Source: Helicobacter brantae
GTDB taxonomy: Bacteria > Campylobacterota > Campylobacteria > Campylobacterales > Helicobacteraceae
Direction of reading: 5' to 3'
Assembly: GCF_003364205.1 (NCBI RefSeq)
Contig: NZ_NXLV01000005.1
Coordinates: forward strand, 1 to 64,000
DNA length: 64,000 bases
The notes beneath the pieces were generated by a model that saw nothing but the letters and a program-made list of their open reading frames with translations, had not been told where the DNA came from and made no database searches. The position numbers and the translations under genes were made by a program. Of this stretch, positions 34,854-43,591 are shown piece after piece; the first letter of the stretch is position 1; each line of letters opens with the position of its first letter.

Positions 34854-34931
34854 TTAGGCAAGATTTTTCTCCAAAATCACTTCCCTAAACCCTCCAAAAT
34901 ACAACTCCCTTGCCCTCTCATAGCAAAACAT
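34854..34931 (-). pseudogene. Relic resembling the PurL C-terminus
   Basis: A 25-codon frame encodes YERARELYFGGFREVILEK followed by a stop, resembling [16 protein letters not shown] at the end of the real purL about 900 bases away, on the same strand. Codon boundaries align and roughly two thirds of bases match. It is too short to be a gene by itself and has no good ribosome-binding site. It looks like a displaced, diverged copy of a purL 3' end. Confidence 0.5.
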
Positions 34932-34980
34932 TCTTAGAGATGAGGAAAAATATGTAAAATGTCTAGAAAAAAGGCAAAAT

Positions 34981-35721
34981 ATGAATTTTTTTGGTTTTAT
35001 GGATGAAACAGGGGTGCTAAGCAATGATACAAAACAGCCTTATTTTGCTCTTGGTTTGTTGAGATTGTATGATACAAGTGAATTACTTCAAAAAATTATG
35101 GCAATCAAAGCAAAGCATAAGGGGATTATCACCTCTCAATCCAAGCAGGATTTTATGATTGATGAGCTTAAATTTAGCTCACTCTCTACAAATAAATTTT
35201 TGCCTCTTTACAAAGAAGTTATTGAAGTATGCCTGTCTTATGAGAATTTTTATTTTTCAGCCTTTGTGATTCAAAAAGACAAGGTGAGGAGTAGGGGGAC
35301 AATTTGGGATACACAACTACAACTTGCAAAGGCACATATCAATCAGCATTGCAAAAATCACCATAAGATTTCTATCATTGCAGATTATCTCAACAAACCC
35401 AAAGAGGGATTAGTTTTTGAAAATGAGATGAGAAAATTAAAGCAAGTTTTTAACGCCTGTATGCTTGAGTCTAATACTTCCATTTTTATTCAGCTTGTTG
35501 ATCTTTTTGTAGGTGCTATTGTTTATCGATATAGAAATCCACAACAAACATCAAAGCGACTCAATAGAGCACCCAAAATGCAATTAGTTAGTTTTATAGA
35601 AGAAAAACTTGAGGAGAAGACAGATATTTTAAGCAAGGAGCATTCAAATTTTTCAGGAACGCTAAGGGATAATTTTGCGATTTTTGGAGAGAAGTTTTAT
35701 TTTAGTGTTTATGAGAAATAG
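34981..35721 (+). CDS. DUF3800 family protein
   Basis: The 246-residue protein fits DUF3800, an RNase H-like fold family: FGFMDETG at the N-terminus gives the first acidic residue, SIIADYLNK a central one, and IQLVDLFVGAIVYRY the C-terminal catalytic-region Asp. Members are frequent in phage-defence islands and on mobile DNA, but their activity is not established. The gene is on the opposite strand to both neighbours and lies between purL and a PurL-like relic, suggesting insertion. The ATG has AAAAAAGGC about six bases upstream. Confidence 0.7.
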   Translation: MNFFGFMDETGVLSNDTKQPYFALGLLRLYDTSELLQKIMAIKAKHKGIITSQSKQDFMIDELKFSSLSTNKFLPLYKEVIEVCLSYENFYFSAFVIQKDKVRSRGTIWDTQLQLAKAHINQHCKNHHKISIIADYLNKPKEGLVFENEMRKLKQVFNACMLESNTSIFIQLVDLFVGAIVYRYRNPQQTSKRLNRAPKMQLVSFIEEKLEEKTDILSKEHSNFSGTLRDNFAIFGEKFYFSVYEK

Positions 35722-35822
35722 AATGGGGTCATTGTCTTGTCTGTTATCACTCAAAAGAGTGTGCGATCAACACCCCAAATCTATGTTTGTTATATTACTT
35801 GGTTTTTCATTTATTTTCAAAT

Positions 35823-38033
35823 CTATCCCAAAAGCTTCTCAAAACTCCCAAAATATAGCTCTTTTGCTCTATCAAAACCGATTTTTAAAGAGTTGATTTG
35901 TATATCTTCCTCTTGACTTTGAGGGGTTGCAATGCAATGCAGGGGGATAGAGAAGCTTTGAGCAAGGGAATGCAGGGCTTCTTCTTCTTTGGAGCTGACG
36001 ATAAAGAGGCTTTGAGTTTCAGCAAATAGCAAATCCTCTGCATATTTTGAGCTAGGAAGGGGGATTTTGGCATTGAGTGAGAGAGAGGAGAGCATAGCCA
36101 TTTTGACTAATGCGATAGCCACTCCTCCACGCCCCACACTTTTGGCACTGCCTAGCAGGTGAGAGCTGTGGGCTTTGAGGATAAACTCCCACACCTTTCT
36201 CTCATACTCCAAATCAATCTTTGGAAGAGTCCCACAAGGAGTGGGGTGAGTGAGTTTGGCAAGGAGTGAGCCACCAAAATCCTCTCCTATCTCTCCCACT
36301 AAATACAGCTTCTCTCCCATAGAAAACCTTGAGCTAAGTGTGTCATAAGCATCATTTGCTACACCCACACTCACAATCGTGGGGGTAGGATAGATATCCA
36401 CATTATCAGTTTGATTATAAAGCGAGACATTTCCACTCACCACAGGGGTTTGCAAGATTTTACACGCTTCTTTGATTCCCTCTGTGCTTTCTTTGAATTG
36501 CCACATTACTTCAGGATTTTGAGGATTGCCAAAGTTTAGACAATCGCTGATTGCCAAAGGCATTGCTCCTCTTGAGACACATTTTCTCCCTGCACTTGCC
36601 ACAGCGATTTTTGAGCCTTCTTTGGGGTCAAGATAGCAATATCTTGGATTGCACTCACTTGCCATTGCCAAAGCTACGCCATTCTCTCTCACACGCAAAA
36701 GGCTTCCATCAAGCTCTCCACACCCTAGCAAAGTATTTGTCCCCACTTTGTTATCATATTGCTCATAAATCCAAGCTTTATCGGCGATTTCAGGATGAGA
36801 GAGGAGGGTTTGCAAGATTTCATTTCCATCTTTGCCACTTCCCTCAAAGCTTTGGATACTTTGAAGGTATGAGGGTTTTTGGATAGGGCGAGAGAGGATA
36901 GGGGACTTTTCACTCAAAGGCTCAATAGGGATACTTCCACATAGCTCTCCTTCCCAAAATAGCTCCATTACCCCACTATCTGTAACCTCTCCGACTATGG
37001 CGACATCAAGTTCATATTTTGCAAAAATTTCATAGATTTTCTCCTCACATCCCTTTTTGGCACAAATTAGCATTCGCTCTTGAGATTCGCTTAGCATTAG
37101 CTCATAAGGATTCATTCCCTCCTCACGCATTGGCACTTTATCAAGATAAAGCCTCATACCACTTCCACTTCTCCCTGCCATCTCAAAGCTAGAGCTTGTA
37201 AGCCCTGCTGCCCCCATATCTTGAATCCCCACAATCAAATCAGATTTAAATAGTTCCAAACACGCTTCCATCAAAAGCTTTTCTATGAAAGGATCGCCGA
37301 TTTGCACCGTGGGTCGCAAAGAGGAGTTTTCTTGACTGAAGCTATCGCTACTCATCACGGCCCCTCCTAGTCCATCTCTCCCTGTCTTGCTCCCTACATA
37401 GATGACAGGATTACCCACCCCATCTGCTTTGCCATAGAAAATCTCATCTTTTTTGACAATCCCTAGAGCAAAGGCATTGACAAGGATATTTCCATTGTAA
37501 CTTGGTTCAAAGCTCACTTCTCCTCCAATGGTTGGCACTCCCATACAATTCCCATATCCACCGATTCCCTCTACGACGCCTTTGAGGAGGTGTCGGTGTT
37601 TTTTGCCTATCTCATCACCTCTTTGGATTTCCCCAAATCTTAGAGAGTTTAAAGAAGCCACCACTCTAGCTCCCATAGTGAAAACATCACGCATTATCCC
37701 ACCCACCCCTGTGGAAGCTCCAGCATAAGGCTCTATGAAGCTTGGGTGGTTGTGTGATTCGACTTTGAAGACTGCACAATATCCTCCGGTAATATCAATA
37801 ATCCCTGCATTCTCTCCCGGCCCTTGCACTACCCAAGGGGCAGAAGTGGGGAAGCCACTTAGATAGAGTTTGCTTGATTTATAACTACAATGCTCACTCC
37901 ACATCGCTGAAAATATACCAAGCTCTAGGAGGTTTGGCTCTCTGCCTAAGATTAGGAGAATGTTTGCATAATCGTTTTCATCAAGCTTGTGGGCTTTGAG
38001 TGCTGAGGGAATATCAGAGATTTTGAAGTCCAT
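35823..38033 (-). CDS. purL: Phosphoribosylformylglycinamidine synthase subunit II
   Basis: ATP-dependent fourth step of purine synthesis (FGAR to FGAM). The 736-residue small-type PurL has [12 protein letters not shown] near residue 45, [21 protein letters not shown] split as [11 protein letters not shown] and [30 protein letters not shown], and [13 protein letters not shown] near the C-terminus. It works with PurS and PurQ, which are not in the window. AAGGA lies seven bases before the ATG. H. pylori lacks de novo purine synthesis, so this argues for another species. Confidence 0.95.
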   Translation of the reverse strand: MDFKISDIPSALKAHKLDENDYANILLILGREPNLLELGIFSAMWSEHCSYKSSKLYLSGFPTSAPWVVQGPGENAGIIDITGGYCAVFKVESHNHPSFIEPYAGASTGVGGIMRDVFTMGARVVASLNSLRFGEIQRGDEIGKKHRHLLKGVVEGIGGYGNCMGVPTIGGEVSFEPSYNGNILVNAFALGIVKKDEIFYGKADGVGNPVIYVGSKTGRDGLGGAVMSSDSFSQENSSLRPTVQIGDPFIEKLLMEACLELFKSDLIVGIQDMGAAGLTSSSFEMAGRSGSGMRLYLDKVPMREEGMNPYELMLSESQERMLICAKKGCEEKIYEIFAKYELDVAIVGEVTDSGVMELFWEGELCGSIPIEPLSEKSPILSRPIQKPSYLQSIQSFEGSGKDGNEILQTLLSHPEIADKAWIYEQYDNKVGTNTLLGCGELDGSLLRVRENGVALAMASECNPRYCYLDPKEGSKIAVASAGRKCVSRGAMPLAISDCLNFGNPQNPEVMWQFKESTEGIKEACKILQTPVVSGNVSLYNQTDNVDIYPTPTIVSVGVANDAYDTLSSRFSMGEKLYLVGEIGEDFGGSLLAKLTHPTPCGTLPKIDLEYERKVWEFILKAHSSHLLGSAKSVGRGGVAIALVKMAMLSSLSLNAKIPLPSSKYAEDLLFAETQSLFIVSSKEEEALHSLAQSFSIPLHCIATPQSQEEDIQINSLKIGFDRAKELYFGSFEKLLG

Positions 38034-38173
38034 AGTGTATCCTTAAATATAGAGTTGTAGGGGATATTCTAGCAAACAAAAGGTATAGAAAAATCAAAAG
38101 CACAAAAAGTTACTTTCTGAAACATTTTGTGGGTTTTAATTCTATTTTTTGTAAATTCCTTATCAAAAATCCA

Positions 38174-38238
38174 ATCAAAAAGGTAAAATCACCCCCTACG
38201 AGTGCTTACTACTTAAAAAAATGTTTTAAATACTCGTA
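38174..38238 (+). promoter_or_regulatory. Probable -10 and 5' leader hairpin before the DUF1440 gene
   Basis: TAAAAT (38174-38179) is a candidate -10. The presumed leader contains TACGAGT (38197-38203) and ACTCGTA (38232-38238), able to pair over seven bases, with an inner TTAAAA/TTTTAA stem. The gene starts at 38270. The structure could be a leader hairpin or an operator. The rest of the gap (38034-38173) shows nothing recognisable. Confidence 0.4.
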
Positions 38239-38269
38239 ACACAAAGATTTTTTTACTAAGGAGAAACGG

Positions 38270-38824
38270 ATGCGTTTTACAGATCCAAGTAGGCGTCGCA
38301 TTGGGTTAGCTTATGCGATTGGAGTTTTAGCAGGTGTTTTTGGTGCTATTGTGAAATGGGGATGGGAAGTTCCTTTTCCTCCAAGAAACCCCTTTGTATT
38401 TTTCCCAGTTGATGCAGGAGAGAGGGTTACACCTCCTAAAATCTTTTTGGAGCAATTAGGATTGCCAACAGATTGGTTTTATATGTTTTCAGGAATGGAG
38501 ATGCCTTTGTCAATTTTCATCGTGCATACTCTTTTCTCTGTGGTTTTTGGTGTAATGTATTGTGTGATTGCAGAGTATTGGCCAAGAATCAAAATGTGGC
38601 AAGGTGCTGTATTTGGATTTTTTGTCTATCTATTCGCCCATGTAATTGTAATGCCTTTGCTTTGCCATGTGCCACCACTTGCAGAGATTCCATTTGATGA
38701 GCATCTCTCTGAGATTTTTGGACACATTGTATGGCTATGGGGAATGGAGATTGTCAGACGCGATATCAGAAATCGTGTAACACACGAGCCTGATCCTGAG
38801 TTCCCACTCAATAGTAGGTATTAA
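38270..38824 (+). CDS. YagU-type DUF1440 inner-membrane protein
   Basis: The 184-residue protein has about four membrane segments. GLAYAIGVLAGVFGAIVKWGWEVPFPPR is the N-terminal DUF1440 signature (GVLAGVFGAIVKWGWE and PFPPR), and ENFGHIVWLWGME-like sequence (FGHIVWLWGME) closes the domain. YagU in E. coli has been linked to acid resistance, which would suit a gut or gastric Helicobacter, but that role is not shown here. AAGGAG precedes the ATG. Its stop shares TTAA with rmuC. Confidence 0.8.
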   Translation: MRFTDPSRRRIGLAYAIGVLAGVFGAIVKWGWEVPFPPRNPFVFFPVDAGERVTPPKIFLEQLGLPTDWFYMFSGMEMPLSIFIVHTLFSVVFGVMYCVIAEYWPRIKMWQGAVFGFFVYLFAHVIVMPLLCHVPPLAEIPFDEHLSEIFGHIVWLWGMEIVRRDIRNRVTHEPDPEFPLNSRY

Positions 38825-40047
38825 GATTTTATACTTATTTCTTTTTTGGAGTAGATTCCAAGTTTTTGGAATCTACCTTCCAAATTTCCTCTTCCCTCTG
38901 TAAGTTTTTTAGCTAAGTCTTGATGAATATCGCATAAAGAATCTTTGAGTTTGGCTAACTTGTTGCAATCTTCTACTATTCCCAAAAACTTCTCATAAAA
39001 CTTTTCTATCTCTCCTAAAGATTTGGCGGCATTTTCACTTTTGTCGATATTGATCCAAGTGATTTGTATGGTTTTTAGAGCCATAAAAAGCGTGTGAGGA
39101 GTAGTGAGATACACCTTTTTGTCATAGGCATATTGATAGAGTGATGGCCTAGCTTCAAGAGCAAGATCAAGGATGTTTTGATAAGGGATAAAAAGCAAAA
39201 CAAAGTCATAGGAAGAGAGCTTGTCATAGGGCTTTTTGCTTAGCTCATCAATCCTAGAGCATAGGTTTTTGGCAATCTCCTCTCCCACTTCAGCACTGCT
39301 TTCTTCAAAGCTAAAATCACTAGGAAGAGAGAATTTGGCATCAATAATTATGCTTTTGTCCCTCTCAAGATAGATAATCGCATCAGGCACATAGCGTAAG
39401 CCTTCAAGACTAAGGCTTTCTTGGAGTTTGTATTGCTCCCCATAGACTAGCCCACTATTTTCCAATACGCTTTTGAGCTGAATTTCTCCAAAATTTCCTC
39501 TAATCTTCTTGTCTCCTTTGAGGATTTGAGCGAGTTTTTCGGCATTGGAGCTCATAGCATTGGAGTATTTAAACATATTTTCAATGCTAGTTTTTACACT
39601 TGCTTCATTTTCTATCAGGCGTTTGTTGTAGGTTTGAATCTGCTCTTTGAGTGGGGAGAAAATCTCATTTAAGAGTTTTTTAGAATCTTCATTGAGCTGG
39701 GTTTGGTTTTGGGCTAGGAGGGCTTGGTTTTGCAAGGCAAAGTTTTGGGTTAGCTCTTCTTTGAGTGTGGAGAGGTTGAGGGTGTATTTTTTCTCTAGTT
39801 TTTCAAGGTTTTGGGTGTATTCTTCTTTGAGTTCATTTCTTTGGGAGAGCAGGGTGGCTTTGAGCTCTTGGAGATTTTGGGTGCTGTGTCTTAGCTCTAG
39901 CTCTAGGGAAGTGTTGAGATTGTTTAGCTCTAGGATTTTTTTCTCAAGCTCTTCTATAAGGGATTTTTGCTTTTTGTTTTTTAAGAGAAGAAATATAAGA
40001 AGGGAGAGGCAGAGAGCAAGGCTTGTAGCCCATAAGAGAGTTTGCAT
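38821..40047 (-). CDS. rmuC: DNA recombination protein RmuC homologue
   Basis: The 408-residue protein has an N-terminal membrane anchor (residues 4-22), a coiled coil of about 100 residues rich in E, L and Q, and the RmuC nuclease-like domain with GNFGEIQLKSVLENSGL, YVPDAIIYLERDKSIIIDAKFSL split as PDAIIYLERD and IIIDAKF, and YDFVLLFIPYQ. The D...DAK arrangement is PD-(D/E)XK-like. The family limits DNA inversions and rearrangements. AAAGGAG precedes the ATG. Confidence 0.88.
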   Translation of the reverse strand: MQTLLWATSLALCLSLLIFLLLKNKKQKSLIEELEKKILELNNLNTSLELELRHSTQNLQELKATLLSQRNELKEEYTQNLEKLEKKYTLNLSTLKEELTQNFALQNQALLAQNQTQLNEDSKKLLNEIFSPLKEQIQTYNKRLIENEASVKTSIENMFKYSNAMSSNAEKLAQILKGDKKIRGNFGEIQLKSVLENSGLVYGEQYKLQESLSLEGLRYVPDAIIYLERDKSIIIDAKFSLPSDFSFEESSAEVGEEIAKNLCSRIDELSKKPYDKLSSYDFVLLFIPYQNILDLALEARPSLYQYAYDKKVYLTTPHTLFMALKTIQITWINIDKSENAAKSLGEIEKFYEKFLGIVEDCNKLAKLKDSLCDIHQDLAKKLTEGRGNLEGRFQKLGIYSKKEISIKS

Positions 40048-40057
40048 ATTTGCTCCT

Positions 40058-40621
40058 TTAAAAAATGTGTTGGATTAAAATCTTACTTCCAAGAAGCACA
40101 AGCATTCCCCCACCAAGGATTCCCAATACTTTATTTGGAAGTGAGCTAAGGATTTTTGAGAGATAAAACCCCAAAATCACCAAAGCAAAAGTTACCACTC
40201 CAATAAGTAATGCACTCTCCCAAATCTCAAGCTTTTGGGTATAAATCATCACCCCTCCTGCAAGTGCATCAATGCTTGTCGCCACCCCTATGAGCAATAA
40301 CGCTCCAAAAGAGAGAGAAAAATCCTTTTCTTCCTCGTCCAAAAGAGCGTCTTTGATGATTTTGCCACCTAGCAATGCAAAGATGATAAACACAATCCAA
40401 TGATCCAAGCTCTGAGCGTATTTCTCAAAAACAAAACTTGCGCTCTTAAAAAGCAAATACCCAATTATGGGCATTAAAAATTGGAAAAACCCTGTGATAA
40501 ACGAGATTTTTAAACCATCGCTTATTTTCCAGCTTTTGCTTACCAATCCACAAGAAAAAGCGACCAAAAACGCATCAAGTGCCAAAATACAAGCCAAAAT
40601 CAAAGTATCAAAGATTTGCAT
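40058..40621 (-). CDS. mntP: Manganese efflux pump MntP family
   Basis: A 187-residue inner-membrane protein with six hydrophobic segments in two repeats, each with an Asp-containing motif: LACILALDAFLVAFSCGL and GVATSIDALAGGV. These are the metal-path residues of MntP (DUF204). It probably exports Mn2+. The gene starts after TAGGAG and precedes rmuC by ten bases on the same strand. Confidence 0.85.
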   Translation of the reverse strand: MQIFDTLILACILALDAFLVAFSCGLVSKSWKISDGLKISFITGFFQFLMPIIGYLLFKSASFVFEKYAQSLDHWIVFIIFALLGGKIIKDALLDEEEKDFSLSFGALLLIGVATSIDALAGGVMIYTQKLEIWESALLIGVVTFALVILGFYLSKILSSLPNKVLGILGGGMLVLLGSKILIQHIF

Positions 40622-40663
40622 TACTGCTCCTAAAAAGGGATTTTTTGAAATTTTAGCAAGTTA

Positions 40664-40678
40664 TGTAACTAAGTTACA
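40664..40678 (+). promoter_or_regulatory. 15-base palindrome upstream of the YeeE/YedE pair
   Basis: TGTAAC and GTTACA form a perfect dyad around TAA, midway between the divergent mntP and YeeE/YedE genes. It is a candidate operator; the regulator is unknown. Confidence 0.45.
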
Positions 40679-40731
40679 CAAGAGAGGGGAGAGTTTTTCT
40701 AAGATTAAGCCAAAAATTTAGGAGGAAGTGA

Positions 40732-41220
40732 ATGAAAAAACGCTGGTTATTGCTAGGAGTAATGCTAGGAAGTATTTTTTTCTTGGCAATTTGGTGGGTT
40801 AAACCCATAGGGATTTCCACTCAATTTAGTGTGCTAAGTGCAATGGCGTATGAGAAAGTTGATAGTAATTTTCTCTCTAGCAATGCTTATATGCAAAAAG
40901 ATGAGGGGAAACTTGCCAAGAAAGTGCAAAATCCACTCAATTATGATTTGCTATTTTTCTTGGGTGTGCCTTTGGGTGCGTTTGTGGCTTTTTTGCTCTT
41001 TGGCAAAAATAGAGGGCTTAATCTTGCCTTTTCTTTGAGGGATTGCGTGTTTGCTTTTGTGGGAGGTTTTTTGCTCTTGTATGGAGCAAGAATGGCAGGA
41101 GGTTGCACAAGTGGGCATATGATGAGTGGGATAATGCAGAGTAGTTTGAGTGGTTTTGTGTTTGCCATAAGTGTGTTTGCTGTGGGGATTGCTTGGGTGA
41201 TGATTGGAGGTAGAAAATGA
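40732..41220 (+). CDS. YeeE/YedE family transporter, N-terminal half
   Basis: A 162-residue membrane protein with about four segments and the family motif ARMAGGCTSGHMMSG, whose Cys is thought to guide thiosulfate in TsuA-type transporters. A hydrophilic loop follows the first segment. It is encoded separately from the second half, with an ATGA overlap, so the two presumably assemble as one transporter for a sulfur compound. AGGAGG precedes the ATG. Confidence 0.8.
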   Translation: MKKRWLLLGVMLGSIFFLAIWWVKPIGISTQFSVLSAMAYEKVDSNFLSSNAYMQKDEGKLAKKVQNPLNYDLLFFLGVPLGAFVAFLLFGKNRGLNLAFSLRDCVFAFVGGFLLLYGARMAGGCTSGHMMSGIMQSSLSGFVFAISVFAVGIAWVMIGGRK

Positions 41221-41762
41221 TTGCTATATTTTTGGGAATGCTCTTTGGTGGGGCATTGTATCTTGTAGGAGCGACTAGAAGTGAAAATATCAAAGCAATG
41301 CTAGGGCTTAAAAATATTGTTTTGATGAAAATTATTGTCTTTGGTATAGGTTTTGGAAGTTTTTTGGTAAGTATTGCTTATTTTTTGGGAATCTTTGAAC
41401 TCTCACACTTAGAGATAAAACCCTTGCATTTGGGGGTTGTGATTGGGGGAATGATTTTTGGATTGGGGTTTGGGATTGCAGGAATGTGTCCGGGAACTTG
41501 CATAGCTTCAAGTGGGACAAATAATGTATTCAAAGCTCTTTTTGTCGTATTTGGAGGATTGCTTGGAGCTTTGGCGTTTAGCTTGAGTTATGAGTTTTGG
41601 GAGAGAGTGGGGGTGTTTGGTGTGTGGAATATAGGAGAGATGACTTTGTTTGCCCTAAGAGAGGAGAATCCTTCCCTTTTGCCCTTTGGCTTTGGGGGCT
41701 TGTCTGTGTTTGGGGTAGCGATGATGGGAGTGGCTTATTTTTTACCATTTAGGGAGGAGTAG
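41217..41762 (+). CDS. YeeE/YedE family transporter, C-terminal half
   Basis: A 181-residue membrane protein with about five segments and GIAGMCPGTCIASSGT, the second Cys motif of the YeeE/YedE family. It overlaps the partner gene by four bases. Large single-chain YeeE proteins combine these two halves. The transported compound (thiosulfate or a related sulfur species) is inferred from the family only. Confidence 0.8.
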   Translation: MIAIFLGMLFGGALYLVGATRSENIKAMLGLKNIVLMKIIVFGIGFGSFLVSIAYFLGIFELSHLEIKPLHLGVVIGGMIFGLGFGIAGMCPGTCIASSGTNNVFKALFVVFGGLLGALAFSLSYEFWERVGVFGVWNIGEMTLFALREENPSLLPFGFGGLSVFGVAMMGVAYFLPFREE

Positions 41763-41800
41763 GGGAGAAATTTTATATTTTTTTGAGGGGAAAGATTTTG

Positions 41801-41809
41801 TGCTAGAAT
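41801..41809 (+). promoter_or_regulatory. Extended -10 promoter for the small barrel pair
   Basis: TGCTAGAAT matches an extended -10, 34 bases before the ATG at 41843. Confidence 0.5.
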
Positions 41810-41842
41810 TTTAAAAGAGAAAGTTATCTTTTTGGAGAAGAG

Positions 41843-42466
41843 ATGCGTTTAAAAGTTTTGGCATATATTTTTGCCCTATTTAGCACACTCAAAGCTCAAG
41901 AGTGGGTTTTGCCCTCTGAAGATTGGTTTTATTTTGGTGTTGAGGGTGGAGCTTCTTATAGTATGGTTTATGATTGGAGTTTTTCTTGGAGAAAGGGGCT
42001 TGATGTCGATAGGATAGGCAATGGAATCGAGGCAAATCTAGGGGTAAGTTGGGGGAAAGAATATCGCAATGGATTTGTTTGGGGGATAAATTTCTCTTAT
42101 GCTTATGGTTTTTACAAAGGCAAAGACAACACGATTCTCTCTGAAGTCAAAAATGGCGACAATCTTAGAGGGCAGAACTTTCAATTTGGAAGCACTCTTG
42201 CAGGATTGATCTTTCTCCCTTCAAACAAAAGTGATTTTCTCCCTGCTATTCAGTTAGGAGTAGATTTGGGGCTTTTGTTTCAGGGGATTAGCAAGGGGAG
42301 TGATCTTGTAGCGTTTGGAGTCTCTCCCACCTTTGGTTTGCGTGGGGGATTTAGTGCTGTGATTGACAAAGGCTATCAAATTGATATTTTACTCAAAGCT
42401 CCCATTAGCTCCTTTATCTCTCATCGCTTTGCCTTAAGTGTGGGATTTAAAAAACTTTTCTGGTAG
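41843..42466 (+). CDS. Small outer-membrane beta-barrel protein
   Basis: The 207-residue protein has a signal peptide (ending TLKA-QE) and a mature part of about eight alternating amphipathic strands rich in G, F, Y and W, beginning YFGVEGGASYS and ending FALSVGFKKLFW with a terminal Trp. This is the general pattern of small Helicobacter outer-membrane barrels; no named family was recognised. It is followed by a similar gene eight bases later. Confidence 0.7.
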   Translation: MRLKVLAYIFALFSTLKAQEWVLPSEDWFYFGVEGGASYSMVYDWSFSWRKGLDVDRIGNGIEANLGVSWGKEYRNGFVWGINFSYAYGFYKGKDNTILSEVKNGDNLRGQNFQFGSTLAGLIFLPSNKSDFLPAIQLGVDLGLLFQGISKGSDLVAFGVSPTFGLRGGFSAVIDKGYQIDILLKAPISSFISHRFALSVGFKKLFW

Positions 42467-42474
42467 GAAGAAAA

Positions 42475-43056
42475 ATGAAAAAATTGATTTTTGCTCTATT
42501 TGTGTTGGCTAGTTTGCTTGAGGCAAAGTTTTTTATAGGGATTGAATCAGGTGGGAGTTATAGTCAATATGTGGAAAATCAAGATAGCCTCAATAAGAGC
42601 AATCAAGGAAGAAGGGGGAGCGTTTATGGAGTGTATATCGGAGCAAATCTTGGGACAGAGCATTATTTTGCTAGAGATTCTATGCTTTTTCGCTGGTTTG
42701 TGGGTGCTGGAGGTGATGTGAGGGTAGGATATGGAGATTTAAATCTTGGAATTGATTTTATGGGGACACTCTACAAAAATGAAACTTCAGCTTTTGGGCT
42801 TTTCTTGGGGATAGAGATGAGTACAACTCTTATAGGAGAAAGCTCAGACTTTGGAGGACATGTGAGGGCGGGAATGAGCACAATGCTAGGCTCTCATCAT
42901 CGCTTTGAGCTATATTATCGAATGTTGCTAGGAGGATTTCAAGAGGAGCAATACTATCAAATTGGAAACGAACCCTATGGCTCAACAACTTTTACCTATT
43001 ATCGCCATTATCAAAGAAGCGATGCGGTTATTTTGGCTTATAAATATGTTTTCTAA
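42475..43056 (+). CDS. Small outer-membrane beta-barrel protein, second of pair
   Basis: The 193-residue protein has a signal peptide (residues 1-17, ending LLEA-KF), then FIGIESGGSYSQY, which parallels the start of the previous protein, and ends VILAYKYVF with terminal Phe. It is probably a diverged duplicate translated from the same mRNA. GGAAG precedes the ATG. Function is unknown. Confidence 0.7.
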   Translation: MKKLIFALFVLASLLEAKFFIGIESGGSYSQYVENQDSLNKSNQGRRGSVYGVYIGANLGTEHYFARDSMLFRWFVGAGGDVRVGYGDLNLGIDFMGTLYKNETSAFGLFLGIEMSTTLIGESSDFGGHVRAGMSTMLGSHHRFELYYRMLLGGFQEEQYYQIGNEPYGSTTFTYYRHYQRSDAVILAYKYVF

Positions 43057-43092
43057 AGAGAAAGGCGGTGTGTGAGCTTCAATCAAACCCAC

Positions 43093-43431
43093 TTACTCGC
43101 AAAAATTCTTATAAAAATCTCCCCATTCCCTCAACCCATCTAAGACAATCTTTAGACTCTCCCCTAACTCTGATAAAGAATACTCAACCTTTGGTGGGAC
43201 TTGTGCATAAATCTTTCTTTGGATGATTTTTGCTGTTTCAAGTTCTCTAAGATTTGTTGTCAAGACATTTTGTGAAATCTCTTGATTTTTGGTTCGTGCA
43301 ATATTTCTTTTGAGCTCCCCAAATCGTTTCTTGCCATCAAGTAATTCTCTAATAATTAAAAACTTCCATTTGTTGCCAATAATATTGAGTGTGGTCTCAA
43401 TAGGACAGGGAGAAATGTATATATTTTTCAT
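43093..43431 (-). CDS. HxlR-family transcriptional regulator
   Basis: A 112-residue winged-helix repressor or activator. It shows the complete HxlR pattern: CPIETTLNIIGNKWKFLIIREL, with the single N-terminal Cys9 that senses oxidants or electrophiles in several relatives, then KRFGELKR, VLTTNLRELE and the wing VPPKVEYSLSELG. It is divergent from the SnoaL-like gene, its likely target. Confidence 0.88.
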   Translation of the reverse strand: MKNIYISPCPIETTLNIIGNKWKFLIIRELLDGKKRFGELKRNIARTKNQEISQNVLTTNLRELETAKIIQRKIYAQVPPKVEYSLSELGESLKIVLDGLREWGDFYKNFCE

Positions 43432-43541
43432 AAATTTCCTTTTTTTTTAATCTCTTTAAATCACGATAAATACGCAATAGTATAAAAATGTATATTATAT
43501 CATAAAAAAATTCCTACTTGTTTTTTGAGTGTATTTAGAAA

Positions 43542-43566
43542 TATAATTGCATTGTCATTTTTGACA
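43542..43566 (+). promoter_or_regulatory. Promoter and operator-like palindrome of the SnoaL-like gene
   Basis: TATAAT (43542-43547) is followed by TGTCA-TTTT-TGACA (43553-43566), a perfect inverted repeat placed over the predicted transcription start. That position suits repression by the divergent HxlR regulator. Confidence 0.5.
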
Positions 43567-43591
43567 GAAAAAAATTTCAAAGGAGAAAAGT

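Noticed and set aside
35722-35822. Possible gene between the DUF3800 gene and purL
   Set aside because: The only open frame there runs into purL antisense and has no start signal or composition bias; I see nothing in this gap.
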